Of a stretch of 64,000 nt of DNA, positions 14,601 to 27,601 are shown piece by piece (within the stretch, counting starts at the first letter, position 1; each line of letters begins with the position of its first letter). The DNA is from Chaetorhynchus papuensis (taxonomy: Eukaryota; Chordata; Aves; Passeriformes; Rhipiduridae): positions 124,001-188,000 of the forward strand of contig VWYX01000677.1 of NCBI GenBank assembly GCA_013396525.1, read 5' to 3'. A program made the translations under genes and the position numbers. The notes beneath the pieces are model-generated. The model was not told where the DNA came from. It made no database searches and was given only the letters and a program-made list of their open reading frames with translations.

Positions 14601-17600
14601 CAACCCAATTAAAACCGCAAGGTAAATTACCTTCAGGGTCATGTGTTGACCACATGAATCCTGTTCACAGAAATGCAGGACACTAAAAATCAAAAATGCC
14701 TGCAATGAACGTTCAGTAGGGAAAGACACTCCACAGCATTATGCCAAAGAAAACTTTGCTGCACCTTTCTTTTTTGCATGTGCTTTAAATGTTCAGTTTT
14801 TAGGGTGGAATTGCTCTTTGCTTTGGCAGCTTCTATGAAGCCCCCCACAGACCCCTGGAGAACTGGATGAAAAAAAATCTGAGAACACCTTGCAGTGAAA
14901 AAGCCTGTCTGACACCAATCTAACATCAAATAAAAAAAGCCTCCAACTGTGACTCTTAGGAGATCACCTGACCTCCTGTAACCAAGCCTGACCTTACAGC
15001 CTGCAGCTCCAGGGCAGACCAGCACTTCTGCTCTCCTCCATCCCAGAGCCTTGGGATGAGCCACCCAGAGGAGCCCCTGAGTAGTCTGCTGGGATGCTGC
15101 TCAAGGAGATGGGAGGAAACCCAGCCACCCTGTCTTCCTCCACTCCTCTGCTAGCAGCATTGCTGCTACCCTGTGGCAGCTGCAAGCTGCTGGGAGAAGC
15201 CAGGGCTTCCAGGGTCCTTAACTCTGCAACAGCTGACCACTTCTGAGTACTCCAGGCTCCCTAGAAAACAATCTCAGTGTCAAGGTTAGGTACTCAGGGA
15301 AACCAAACTGAGTTTTCAAAAACATCACTAATGCTTTTCACTGCCTTCCTCATCCCTCCTTGAAATAACTTCAGCTGGGTTCCAATTTCTGTATTCTGCC
15401 TGGAAATTAGGGCTCTTGAACACAATTCAGTAATAATAAACTGGGCAGCACATGAGTTTTAAGGCTTTCTCTTCAATTATTTTGGTAGCTCCTTTGTGCT
15501 ATGGACAGATTTCTACAGGAAAAGCAGCAACCCAAGTTTCCTGGAATTGGTTGCACACATGCTGGGAATACAGTCTGGCTCATACAAAGAAATTTGTAGC
15601 ATTTCCCATCAAGATATTCACATTGGAGATCATCACAGAACTCCGGAAATTCAAGTTACAGGGAATTTATTTTTCTGAAAGGGATAAAACACTAGGATTC
15701 AAAACAGAAAAAGCATCTTGCAAATTTAAGCACGAGGTTGTGACCAGTGGCTAGTGAAAATCTACACAATGTCTGTGAAGAGAATAATTATTACTGGTTG
15801 CCACGGTGAAAGGTAGCACCTTTGACTGAAGAGTAACAACTAACTTGGGTTAGCAGAAACCTTGATTGAAACCACTGTGTTTTACTCACTCTCTGTGGTT
15901 GATCATGCCTAGGGAGACTTCCTTCATTATATAAAGCATGTAGGAGATAAATGGAACAAAAATCTCTAGGATAGTTAGGTCAGACGACGTACACCACAGT
16001 GACACATTTTCCTCTATGAAGCCAGAAATTTCCAGTCCTCAGATGTGACAGATGTGTCAAGTTTACTTTTCAAGGAGAAAAAAAAGGTGCTGTTACAGTT
16101 CTGGCTAACCTTTGTAAAAACCCTTAATTCACAGAACAAGTGTGGAACCTCATCTGGGAAAAGCTGATCTCCTGCTTCATGCCTTGAAGCTACTACAGGC
16201 CTTAAGTACCCTGACAAGATTTTTGAATCAGACAATAAGGATGAAACAGAGGAACGGAGTCTGTTGGGGCACCGAGAGGGAAGGGGGAGGAGCAGGATGA
16301 GAACAGCAGATGGTAACATTTGTTACATTTCACTTTTACAGTCCAAATAAGTCAAAAACCCAAAGCAACTGTGTTGCTCCCAAGTAATTAAGCACTTCAC
16401 TAATGTGAAAAACCTTTCTTTATGACACGCATCAGAGTACAGAAGAAAGTTGCCTCTGAATGGCCACGCCAAAAAAACCCACCCTAATCAAAGACATTTG
16501 CCAGCCTTATCAAATACAGATGCACAAAGTTAGGGGCTGGAGAACATCTCTGTTAGCAACAAAAATTGGCAGCAAGTCTTTGGTAGATTCAAGTACCTTA
16601 AAACAGAATTTAACTCTTCATCACACAAAATCCTAAATAGAACTGGAGGTTCTTCGAAGTCCAAACACACAGAATAATGTTGAACACGTGTCTGTCTTCA
16701 ATGTACCCTTAACTCAAACTCAAGCATTTAATCCAGACTAGCACTCTCTAGCACACGAGAAATGAGTATGAAGTACTGAACTTTGTGGTGTGAGAGGGAA
16801 ATGCAAAAGTTGCAGAGGATCCAGCTATGTCCTCCCCACAAAGAAATGCCCAGCTTCCACAGCTGGCTGTTAAGCCCTCAAGAACATTGGTTCTGTAGAG
16901 TTACAAGCACATTCCAAAAACTTACGAGGCACTGCCCTTACCTCCTCAGTAAGAGAAACCACTCTTTTCTTTGGAAAAGAAAACAATAAACTCAATTTTC
17001 TAAAACACATCACAGGCAAGACTTCATTCTATGTTATCTGTGAAGAATTAAGTACAGATACCCAGAGCACAAAATATAACTCAAAAGTAATGGGCTCTTT
17101 GATAAATTAAGACGTTCCTTTCATAGATTATAGTGCATTCCTGTCACATTAAGGCATTTTGAGCTAAAAAGCCAACCTAGAGATTGATTGGACTATTTTT
17201 TCAATAACTGAAGGGATTATACGCCAACATTTATATTCCAAACAGTTTCCTTAAACCTCATTGAGAATATTTTTCTGAATGTTAAAATGAAATAAAATCA
17301 GATTTATGATTAAGCGCTGCATTACCAAGTCAAACTTCGGAGCAATGCTACAAAGCACGAGGAACAGCGTGTGTAACTGACTCATATTTGAAAAAAAGTA
17401 AAAGTTCCACCACTATAAATGGTAAAATTCAAAAACTCCTCTGAATCCCTCTACCTTCCAGCAGTGCTTACTAATATATAATCCATTTTATGTACCTATG
17501 CAGAAGTTGAAATAAATAACTGGTATTTATAAATTGACATACACATATTTTTGACTAAAGTTACTACAACAATCCACCCAGAGCTGACTAGCTAAATCTT

Positions 17601-18018
17601 CGATGCCATTGAAAAAACCCACTATAAATAACTTACTAAATATCTGTTTGCTCTCCAGTTCCTAATATTCACTAAGAAATTCAGCTGCCTGACCTCTGCT
17701 GCCCAGATTCCCCAAATGAATACTTGGGAGAGGCAAGTAAACAACATAAAACAGTGAAGCTAAAGAGATTACCAATTTCTCTCTTATTTCCTGCTGATCA
17801 TTGCCAGACTATGTTTCTGCCCCAAAGTGCAGGCTTCATTATTAAAGATGGACAGAATACAAGCATATTCAGCGGAGGCCGGCTGTTCAGGAAATAGCTA
17901 TAATTTGGTAAATAGCATAATAAACACTTGAGCATCCTTGATGCAACGGGTAATGAGCCAGTGCAGTCCTAAGTATGTACATAACAATGTTAAGATTATA
18001 CTGTATTTCACATTATAT

Positions 18019-18048
18019 ATCTACACACACACACACACACGTGTAGAT
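18019..18048. repeat. (AC)9 microsatellite inside a small inverted repeat
   Basis: Nine AC units (18023-18040) sit between ATCTACAC and GTGTAGAT, so the left arm overlaps the repeat and the whole can fold into a hairpin. It is a likely length-polymorphic locus. Confidence 0.85.
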
Positions 18049-18804
18049 GTCCATATAGCATTTCAACCACTATATTTGTTTCCCTTCTCACATACCTTTA
18101 TTACCTTTTCCTCTGTATTCAACCAGTCATTTGTAAAAGAAAGCAACATTTTACTTGCATTCTTTGCTCTTTCTCTTTCATTTCACTCCTCGTGTACCTA
18201 CAGAAACCATTGGAAGCTTTTGTTCATCATGGCAACCGAATGCATTAGACTCTGAAGCACCAGAGATCCTGGAACTAAATGTAATCTCACAGCAAGTCAT
18301 CAGCACGTCTGTAGCCCATGCCGTGGAAGGCGATTTAAATCCCCAGTCTGTTCTCCTTGCCACCATGGAGAATAATGACAAACCATAACATATCCCATTC
18401 ATCTAACAGCTGAAAGGGTAATGAATTACAGAGATAGTTCAGCCACTCATTATTAAAAGATTACAACATTAAAAATGAAGTGGGTTTTTTTTTTTTTTAA
18501 AGGCAAATGATCATGTTTTCATATAATGCAAGTGAAACTATACAGTATTATGGATTCCCAGCTACATTGTAAGAGGCAGCTTGTAACAAAGGCTTCAAAT
18601 TGAATTAGATTTAAAGTTAGCATTTCTCTAGCCTGAAACGCAATCCCAGTTCATACTGTTTTACTCAAACTACTGAAAATATCAGTATTTTTTAATTACA
18701 GTCTCTAGAATTTCTTGCTATTTTTCTCTGACAGCATTACCCATTTTCAATGAAACTGCATGTGCACATAGCCAGTTTTGGTTAATACCATTCTTGGTTA
18801 GGAT

Positions 18805-18940
18805 TAAAAAAACCATCCAACCACAAAACCAAAACCCATCAAAAAACCTCCAAACCCCCACCACCAAAAATAAAAACACCAAACCCCCAACAACAACAAC
18901 AAAAAACCCACCACAAAACAAAAACTCCTGCCCCAAACCA
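18805..18940. repeat. A/C-rich low-complexity tract with (CAA)n
   Basis: About 135 bp has the plus strand almost wholly A and C, including CAACAACAACAAC near 18890-18902. The glycine/valine/phenylalanine-rich minus-strand frame across it follows from the composition and is not a gene. Confidence 0.8.
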
Positions 18941-21900
18941 GTCTACATTACATGGTGCCAACAATAAAATACGTAACTGGAACAAAGTCTCTACACGACA
19001 TGCTGGGCTTTTAAGCTATGCAGCCTACGGTTCCAAGAGAAGTATCAGTGGCTTCATTTTAGAACAAACCTGTTAAGTTTTAGCATCAAAAAGAAGTTCT
19101 TTATCAAACAAGCATCAAGCAAGCCCTTCCATCCCAGGGATCTGGTTACCCATAGACTTTTCAGGTTAATTCAGTGACAGATGAAATATGTACATAACTG
19201 AAACCGCTCAGAATGTACTAAGGGTAAATGCATGTTTCCACAGGAGACTACTCAATCATTTGATGTGGGACACAGCATCATCTAATATAAAGAGACTTTT
19301 TAATACAGAACATCTGCAACCTTTCTATCAGCTCCATCTAAATGTCTACCCAGGGTCAATTAAAAAATACCTCCAAAGTTTGATTCATAACTTTTTCATT
19401 TTCCCAAATACATTTCTGCTGTTTGCAGGGTAGGAATTGGGAGGTGGCGAGAGGTGGGAGGAGAGTGGAAGGTCTACAAGAAAAATTAGGTTGTCAGAAA
19501 ATGTCAATAGTCACAGTAAATCTTCTGCAAATGATTTTTGAACGTCTGTTTCACTTTATGTACAGCTGAACAATAACAAGCATAATGCCAACTTTCATTT
19601 TGGAAGAAAGCTGCGAAGGGCATCTGTATATGGACATAAACTGTAACCAGCTACGACACAAGGAAAATCCTGCATTAGGACTTATGTGGGGCAGCCCTTG
19701 AAGAAAACATATCCTTGGCTGGCACAGGCAGGGGAAACCTGGAAAGCTACTGCTACAGGGCTCAAAGGAAGGGAATGAAGAGGGATTGTTTTCTCCCTGA
19801 CTGTATTTCCTTCATTCATTCACTCATTATATGGTAGATTTCTCTGCAGTGACTGGGAAAGGCTACTGGAGGGTGGATGCACTCCTCTTGCTGTCCCGTA
19901 CCCAGCAGGACGGGGCACTGGTCACTGTGAACACCGGCTGGGGCTTGGGGGATGCAGAGAGGAGAGCACTACTGAGGAAGCCCTTAAATCAGTATTCTTC
20001 TCTTTAAAGAAGACACACAGTGGCAGCCTGACTTTTAGCAAAATAACAGGCATAAAGGAGGCAACGATATGCCTTGACTTTCACATTTAGTATTCCCTCT
20101 CCACTCCTGGAGAGTTGCCATCATTCTTCAATACTCATTTTCAACTTATAACCTTTCAGCTGAATCTGCTGAGTGGCCTTCCTACGAGTATGTCTATTAG
20201 CCCATGATGCAGGGTTTTACTTTGAGCAGGTTTCTTACTTTCCTCAGAGCCCTCTGAATGATACAGTAAATCCTACCAGAACCTCATGGACTGCAGCAGG
20301 GCCTTGACTGGCCATCACCATCTGTTCCTCACAGCCACGAGTCAATGCCTTATCAGAAGCTAATTATTACTACCATACACATTTTTGGAATCAGGAGTTG
20401 ATTTCACATAAAAGTTCTTCTTAGCTCTGCTCCATGTTCTAAAAGTGCCACAGGCCAGATTTTTAGAACTAATAGCAGCAATGACTATACAAAAGAAGAT
20501 ACACTTTTCAGTCCCATCATGCACACTTTTTATGATGTTGAACCTTGGGTACGACAATCACTGCGGGCCTTTTCCTGAGGTACTATAAAATACCATTTCT
20601 CTTTCGTAGGATGGTACAGTTTACAAAGCAAGCAGACTGTGGAGGTTACTGGGTATTTGTTTGGTAAGCAATTTCTCTTTGTTCCTCAGTAATGCCACAA
20701 ATGGATTTTTTTTAATTGTCAAGTTTTCTTGTATTTTCACAGGAAGTATTTTCACAATAAGTAAGGGATTTTAAATGAAGTGCCTCTTCACATTAATATC
20801 CAACTCAATTCTTATTAAAAGGGTCTAAAAATGAGAAGTGAGAATAAAAATACGTATTTTTAACTGACCCAACCCTTTTCTTTTTCAGAATTAACCCAAT
20901 AGGAATATTTGAGTTTTGAAACTGTTGCCTGAACACAGGCAAAATGTTATATGAAAATCTAAAAATTCCCAGGGACAAAAAGCCTGTTTCCTCTCCTACC
21001 CAACACTGAGTGCTACACAGCACAAATAGGACTTTCACAGATCTGCTGCTTCTGGGAATTCTGCCATATAATAGGTAAATAAAATCAGTTTCTCCCATTT
21101 TTTTACTCATTTTAACCCTAAATTCCAGCAAAGATAATATTAAAAAACCTGCATTTTGTTCTTTTTTAAATGCATTACAAAGGCTAAATTCCATCTGTAA
21201 TTATTCTTGTGAAACACAAATAGAAACAATGGGATTGTAAAGATGCAGCTACAAGATTAATTTGATCTCAGACATCTTCGTGTATCTGTGAGAATAAATG
21301 AGTAGCAGAAATATCTCTAAGTTTAGAGAGTGGTTTTCAGGACTATCAGTTAAAATATATTTCTGCAGAAAAAAAAATCTGATTTTGAGTTATTGAAAGA
21401 AACAGAGAACTTCAATATACTGGTTTTAGGTTCCCTATTCAGGGAAAGAAGTGGGCCTTACAAGTCCAGTTCTCACAGTCTCAAGCTAGGATTTCCCCAG
21501 CAAGTCCGAAAAAATATTCATCACTCCAAAGTCCACATGGAACTGCGACTAGAGTTAATTCTCCTACACCCTTACAACTCAAAGGAAAAAAGCATTATCC
21601 ACAACTTGACACTGGCTCATTTCAAGCTCATACCTTTTTGCACCCAGGAACTCTCTGGGGGTCTCATCCAGTACAAGACTTCCATGAAGTTCAGCAAGCT
21701 TTGACTGGAGAATTTTGCCACAAAGCTACTACATGTTTGTATTTCTGTGGCTTAAGACCAAACCCTATCTCTTTGGAACATCTGTTGTTATTTATTTCAG
21801 GAAGACCAACAGGCTCCAGGATGTTATCCACTATTTTGAAATGACTGTTGCTTATTTACGTTCCCCCAACCTTTCCTTCTGATCACTCTGCTCTGCTTTA

Positions 21901-24235
21901 CTTGGTATTTCTGCTGCATTTTCTGCAATCAGGTCTGATCACTTGTGGAGCTGATCCCTATTCCTTCGCTTTTGCCATGAAACAGTAAACATTTTTACCC
22001 TAAATCTCACTGCTGGCCATGCAAAATGCAGTCTGACCACCTGGACTTTCTGTGTTGACATTTAAATGCACAAATGGTATCTGTGCTAAAGTAGGAGGTT
22101 ATAAAACCTGAGTGCTGCAGTACTTTATCATCTTTCTTTGTTCTATGTTTGAGAGCTGCTACTGTATATTGACTTTATTAAAGTTTTGTTTTTTCAAGAG
22201 ACCAACACAATTATTACAAATCCAAGTTCCAAAATGGACAGATACAGAACTGAAACTGCCGTATTAAAGGTCTGTAACGATCTTTCTGTGCTCAGCCAAA
22301 TGGATTGCCATCTCTGTTGATTCAATGCAACTCCTCTGTGCCATTCAATACAATTGATCACAAGATGCTTTTATAGAGCATTTGGTTATCCTTGAAATTT
22401 GGTACCCAGGGGTCCTGGAAAATGTCCACAGCTTGAGCTGTTTTTCAGTGAACACCTTTCTCTATAGCCAACAGTAGAATTGTTCTTTTTCTTATCTTGC
22501 TCTTAAAATTCCCCATACGCATTCAGAGAAATTCTGTTTAAGTCTCACTGTCTCATTCTCGATAGTAACATCCACTTGGTAATTTTAATTAAATCTCATG
22601 GCTTCAATTATCTGTATACAGACACTGTATCAATTTAAGTTGCTTTCCAGCTTGGCTTTTTTTTCCCTCTTCCCTGATGTTTTATTTTGGTCTCACTCTT
22701 CTGTTTGGTCAGCCTTTAAAACTGGCTTCTTGAGAAAGCTACCAACCACAATTTTTAATTTTTAATTGCTTTTTAAAGCTCATTTTAAGTCAATATTTAC
22801 AAACAGACTGAAAACCTCATACGTCAGTGCTTAATTTACAATATTATCCTTTTTGCTTATAAATCAACCTAACATTTTATGCAACTAATTTAATTTCATA
22901 TTTTTATTCCTTCTCTGATCAATACTAAATACGAAATTTCCTCTGACTTATATTACAGATTTCCAGATCAACCTTTATACTGTAAACTTGGTTTAGGTCT
23001 GTAGCTGCTCTGCATGGTGGATATTAAACAGAAACCTAGATGTTCAACATAATTTTCCACTTACTTACATGGAGACTTAAGGATGGAACTGGTCTAAACA
23101 TGGCTGGACAACATAAAATGTTAGCCCCTGTAGACAAGAATCTCTCTCTACAGAAATCATTCTCCTGGTTTCAGGCTGATCGTATTTTCTTAATACAACA
23201 CATAAGATTCCTCACAAAGAAATCTGCTTGAGTAAGGAGAGCCCAGATTGACCAAGGAATTTGTCATTGTCTACCTGGAAGAGCAGAACTTCCTATGGAG
23301 CTTTAGCGACTGTGCCAAGTCATTACAATATTACTGCAGTATCCGTGGTATCAAAGCCAACAGACACCAGTGCTATCACCGGCAAACAGCCTCATGGGAG
23401 TGACTTAACCTTTGACCAGCACATTTGATCTGTTATAGGCAATTTGTGTCCCAAGGTACACAGTGAATGGCTGACGTACACAAAATAAACGAAGACTGAG
23501 AAAGACAATAAACTGACAGCCAAGATCAACAAATGCTCTTGGTGTCCCATGAAGCCTTTAATACAATACTCTGTCAAACATGCTTTTTTCCAGGCGTGGG
23601 CTGGTTCAACGTCTTTGAGTGCCTGTGTGACCTTGAGAAGATGAGGCAGATGTAATGATGGGACAAGAATATTCTACTGTAAAGAAGTTCCTTTTAGCCC
23701 ATGTAGCCCCTAAGCATCTCCTTGTTCCCCTCCCCTAAGGTATTTAGAGTATGCAAACACGTAAATCCATCTCCTCCTCTCCTAATCTTTTGCTGTTCTT
23801 TATAACAGCGACAGAAGTAGTTTGTCCAAAAAAGAGACAAAGCCTTTCACTCAGTATTCTGAAAGCTAATATACAATACTCTCAATGAGTTATGTGCTAA
23901 CACATGAGTTCCATAAAAATACAAGAATAAGGTAACAGGTTAAAATAGCAAAGGTAGAAAATTTTGGGTTTCTACATGTGAGGAGTGAATTAAACTCACA
24001 CACACAGTCTTCACAGATCACAAACACACTTCCCATAGTTACCTACGTATTTTAATTTTAGCTCCATTGTAGCCTTTTACTATGGTGTGGACGTATTGTT
24101 TTACTAAAGATCTAGAACAAAGAAGACAGAAGCACATATAATACACTGTAGTCTATTGCTTTGTTCTGATGGATTGAGGCCTTAACACTCAAGTAAATCT
24201 AACTATTCACTTATTCTGAACCTCAATCCTCACTT

Positions 24236-24246
24236 CCCCCCCCCCC
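24236..24246. repeat. Poly(C) run, 11 bp
   Basis: Uninterrupted C11, followed closely by a T-rich stretch (24267-24300). Confidence 0.85.
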
Positions 24247-27223
24247 TCCATTCTAGAGGAGCTGGTTACTTTTACTTTCTTTTTTTTTTCTTCTTTTAAT
24301 CTTCTCTAGTGAAAGATCATTTTGTCTGTGCTCCACTTTCAATTCCATACAAGTGCATGGACAGCAGTTCACGGTATAATGTAAGTTTTCCACAGCTGAT
24401 CTAGGGCCAGTAGTGATCCTTCTTCCCACTATGACAGGAACATCATCCTTCAATTTCTTTAAATTCTAGCCTAAAACCAAAAAAGATTAAACTAATTTTC
24501 TCCAGTCTCCATATTCCCACAAGACAGAGGAAGCTGGTATTTAAACCAGAATAGATGTTAAGGATGAACTAAATAAATATACTGTTATTGGAATAATTTT
24601 GTTAGCATATTTTAGACTGCCTAAAATTTGGTGTGTTTCTAATTAGACCACTAGAACACATATTTTGTATGAGTGTGGCTTCCTTGCTCCCCTCTAAGCG
24701 TGCCAGAAACATATAAGTCTTTGTAAAATACTCAAGTACCTCTAAGATTTTTAATAGTATTTTCCATGCAGGAGATGCAATAACCCAAAATTCACTTCAT
24801 TTCAGCACTGGGGACTAAAGCCAGTTATCTACCCAAAATTAGCAAGCTCGTATTGCCAAATCAGTTCTCCCTGCTCACAGGGCACATCAACAAACTGTGC
24901 AGTGCAGAGAGGAGCAGCACCACAGGGTTTAGAGGTTCTCACAGTGGCCTTACAGAACAGTGCCAGCATTCACATCACACGTAAATACAACTTCCACTGT
25001 GCAATTACTGAAATTAGCACATGTCTGACACGTAGGGACAGAGCAGCTGACACCACTGCTATAGGCAGAGAGGATCCAAAGCAAATCTATACCTAGAAAT
25101 TTCTCTTCTTATCTTCCCGAGCCATTTCAGCCCAGAGCTCCTGGAGCTCTGCCTGATCCTGCCTACAGCACCCTCCACTGCTGCAGATGACTGATGGTTT
25201 GGGAAGCAACAAATGACAACCAAGCTAAAATAGCCTAAACAGGAATTAATTACAAAAGAGATGAGGCGGAGGTCTTCAGAGATGAAGAGGTACATTAACC
25301 TATTGCAGCACTTACAATCATAATAATCTGCCGTTTTAAAGGAAAGACATATTTGCTAATTTCTTTTTGAGTAACTAAGTCACTCACTTTCTCGTGTATC
25401 TATACACACACATAGTCACTAAAATGAATCTGCAGCTGTATTGTGGAAATTTTTTCTCAGAAGCAGTGCAGTTTGGTTTTGCGAAATCCTCATTTTGACG
25501 AAGATTTATATAAAAACTTGTATTTTACACTGCACCCTGTATCAAATCAAACAGACTGAAAAAATCAATAATTTAGAAACATGTATTGCTAAGAAAACTA
25601 AATGAATAAAAGTGAGCTTCCTTGAGAGTCCTTCCTCGCTGTCTGTTAGGGAAGCTGTCTGTTCGGGAGGCTGAACAATCCAAGAGCATGTGAATGAAAA
25701 CAAACACTTCCAAACACAGCAGAGGATATGGAAAGTGTCTTTGCAGGGGGGTGGGAGTGGACACAAAAAGGAAAGCTAACTTCTTTGAATTGTTTATTTC
25801 CTCAATCTAATTTTAATTAAAACCAGAACATTAGGATGTCTGTTATACTGGGCTACTGTAATACAGATTTCCACATTAGAGGATGAAAAGCTCAACACAA
25901 AGATGACAGAGGTAGAATGCACAGTGCCTGACTCATTACACTCTAGGTTTCTTTGGCTAGAAGAAAAATAGCAAACAACAATGGTGGCCTTCTGTCACCA
26001 GAAAATAGCTTTACAATTCTATTTACACATTACTACCAACCAATCTGATGATAATCTGGGGTTAATGTGGGGCCAGGTATTCACTGCTTTCAAATAAGGG
26101 ACAAGGAATGGCACGGGCATACAGTTCATTACTTCAAACCCAATACTGGAGTTAAATGCTAAAGAGCCATAGCAGATACTTAGCGGCCCATGTATCTTTT
26201 ACTAAATATACACACAAAATTTTTAACACACAGGGGGGAACAGGTTTTTTCATGTTAGCATTTGGCTAACATTTTATATTTGCCCTGGTTTCTTTCTATT
26301 TATTCTTTACTGTTTCTTCTCCACAACAACAACAAAATGGAACAAAAGTGGGAAGTTGCAAGAACAGAAAGGGAAAAAAGGAGAAGACATCTTCATTTGC
26401 ACCCCTAAGAATTATTCCAAGACCTCTAAAGAGCAAGATCAAATTCTCTCACATGCACCAGGGCCAAGCCAAGACCCTAGAGATGTCATTTTCACTGAAT
26501 AAAGGAAGCAAGCAGGGGAAGAGTCTTTGAATGTAAATATTTTTGTGAGGGGAGCACTGGATAGCATAATTAACTTCTATGGTAAGTGCCAAACTGCTCT
26601 GTGACCACTGAGAAATCAGAGCAGTTGCTGCTCATGACAAGGCAGAGTAGAATGAGCCCACACTAAGGGCAGAGCCCAAACTAAGGAATTCTGCTGGGCT
26701 CAGTACTCCAGGCTCTGCATAAGCTGGGTGACAACCAGGACAAGAGAGAGCCCAGGCTGCAGAATGGGGTAGAGAGAGGAGGAGAAAGCAACAAAAGCAG
26801 AAATCTGGTGACAAACAAGTGCTGTCCAGGATGAAGGACTGGAGGTGATAGGAACACCAGTTACCTGCTAAGCTAACAGCTGAATGAGCTGGAACTGCTG
26901 GGCAAGGATCAATCCTGCACCTTTGCACTCACATCTGAACACATGAGGAGAGGTGGAGGTGAATGGGACATGGCCAAATGTGGTGCAGAGCAGGAAGCTG
27001 TAAAGAGCTTTTCTCAGTGCTGTTGGACAGAGACAGAAAGCAGGAGCTGGGGCAGAAAGGATACAAAGCCTTACTTCATCATTCATTTAGCCTTGCCAGT
27101 GCTCATGCTCATGGTGGACGTTTTGCAGCAGAGGCAACTCTCAGGGAAGTTGAAAGCTGTACAAAACACTTCCTGCCAGACTCGCTGCAAACATTGCAGT
27201 AGAAGGCAAAGTGCTGCCTTCAA

Positions 27224-27229
27224 AGGCTG
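27224..27229. repeat. Target-site duplication, left of LTR copy 1
   Basis: AGGCTG directly abuts the TG end of the LTR and is repeated exactly on the other side at 27596-27601. Confidence 0.87.
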
Positions 27230-27303
27230 TGTCGCTGTGCAAAGTGGAAGCGTAGAAAAACCACATGAGCCAAACCCATAGAAAAGCAGCAAACCGAGCG
27301 AGC

Positions 27304-27309
27304 TTTAAT
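27304..27309 (-). terminator. Possible LTR polyadenylation signal ATTAAA (copy 1)
   Basis: ATTAAA lies on the minus strand shortly after the TATA box, where an LTR R region would carry its polyadenylation signal. Copy 2 has a degraded CTTTAAA at the matching place, so the assignment is tentative. Confidence 0.4.
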
Positions 27310-27322
27310 AATTTTCCGAGGT

Positions 27323-27371
27323 TTTTTATAAGTTAGTTTGCAAAGTGTGCTAAGTGGCACAAGGTCATTGG
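27323..27371 (-). promoter_or_regulatory. LTR copy 1 core promoter: CCAAT and TATA boxes
   Basis: On the minus strand, CCAAT (27367-27371) is followed by TATAAAAA (27323-27330). Copy 2 keeps both motifs at nearly the same spacing, which supports a real U3 promoter. Present activity is unknown. Confidence 0.7.
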
Positions 27372-27595
27372 TTCTTCAGGCCAGCCACCCGCCGAGGGGC
27401 TGCCCCAAGTGCTGGCACGTAGCAGACAAGTGTTTTTCTAACCAAAATAATAACTATCTAGGAAAACAACTGCAGGTGCAAAGGGTTTACGAAACTGTAC
27501 CATTGTTTTACTTAGCATGTATGGGAAAGACAGAGTTCTCACAGAACACTAGAGAGGTGAAGAATTTCCCTGTTCAAGCTCTATCAGCATCAACA

Positions 27596-27601
27596 AGGCT
27601 G
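27596..27601. repeat. Target-site duplication, right of LTR copy 1
   Basis: AGGCTG directly follows the CA end of the LTR and matches the copy at 27224-27229. Confidence 0.87.

Larger units (their letters stand above)
27230..27595 (-). mobile_element. Solo LTR of an endogenous retrovirus, copy 1
   Basis: This is a 366-bp element with TG...CA ends, flanked by the perfect 6-bp direct repeat AGGCTG on the plus strand. On the minus strand it begins TGTTGATGCTG and carries a CCAAT box, a TATAAAAA box about 37 bp further on, and an ATTAAA motif beyond that. It ends GCACAGCGACA. That order (CCAAT, TATA, polyadenylation-like signal, TG/CA ends) is the layout of a retroviral LTR. The target-site repeat follows the 3' end directly, with no primer-binding site, so this is a solo LTR left by LTR-LTR recombination. 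A 6-bp duplication is typical of class II (ERVK-like) elements. The same family occurs at 63022-63390. The family name was not determined. It contains no coding sequence. Confidence 0.88.

Noticed and set aside
18718..18936. Glycine/valine/phenylalanine-rich minus-strand frame resembling a membrane peptide
   Set aside because: It is a by-product of the A/C-rich low-complexity tract.
24253..24453. Minus-strand GGGAAGAAGG text considered as the next PARD3B exon (FGKKK)
   Set aside because: The translation VGRRITTGPRS does not continue into the expected EDK and EEELEKM-like sequence.
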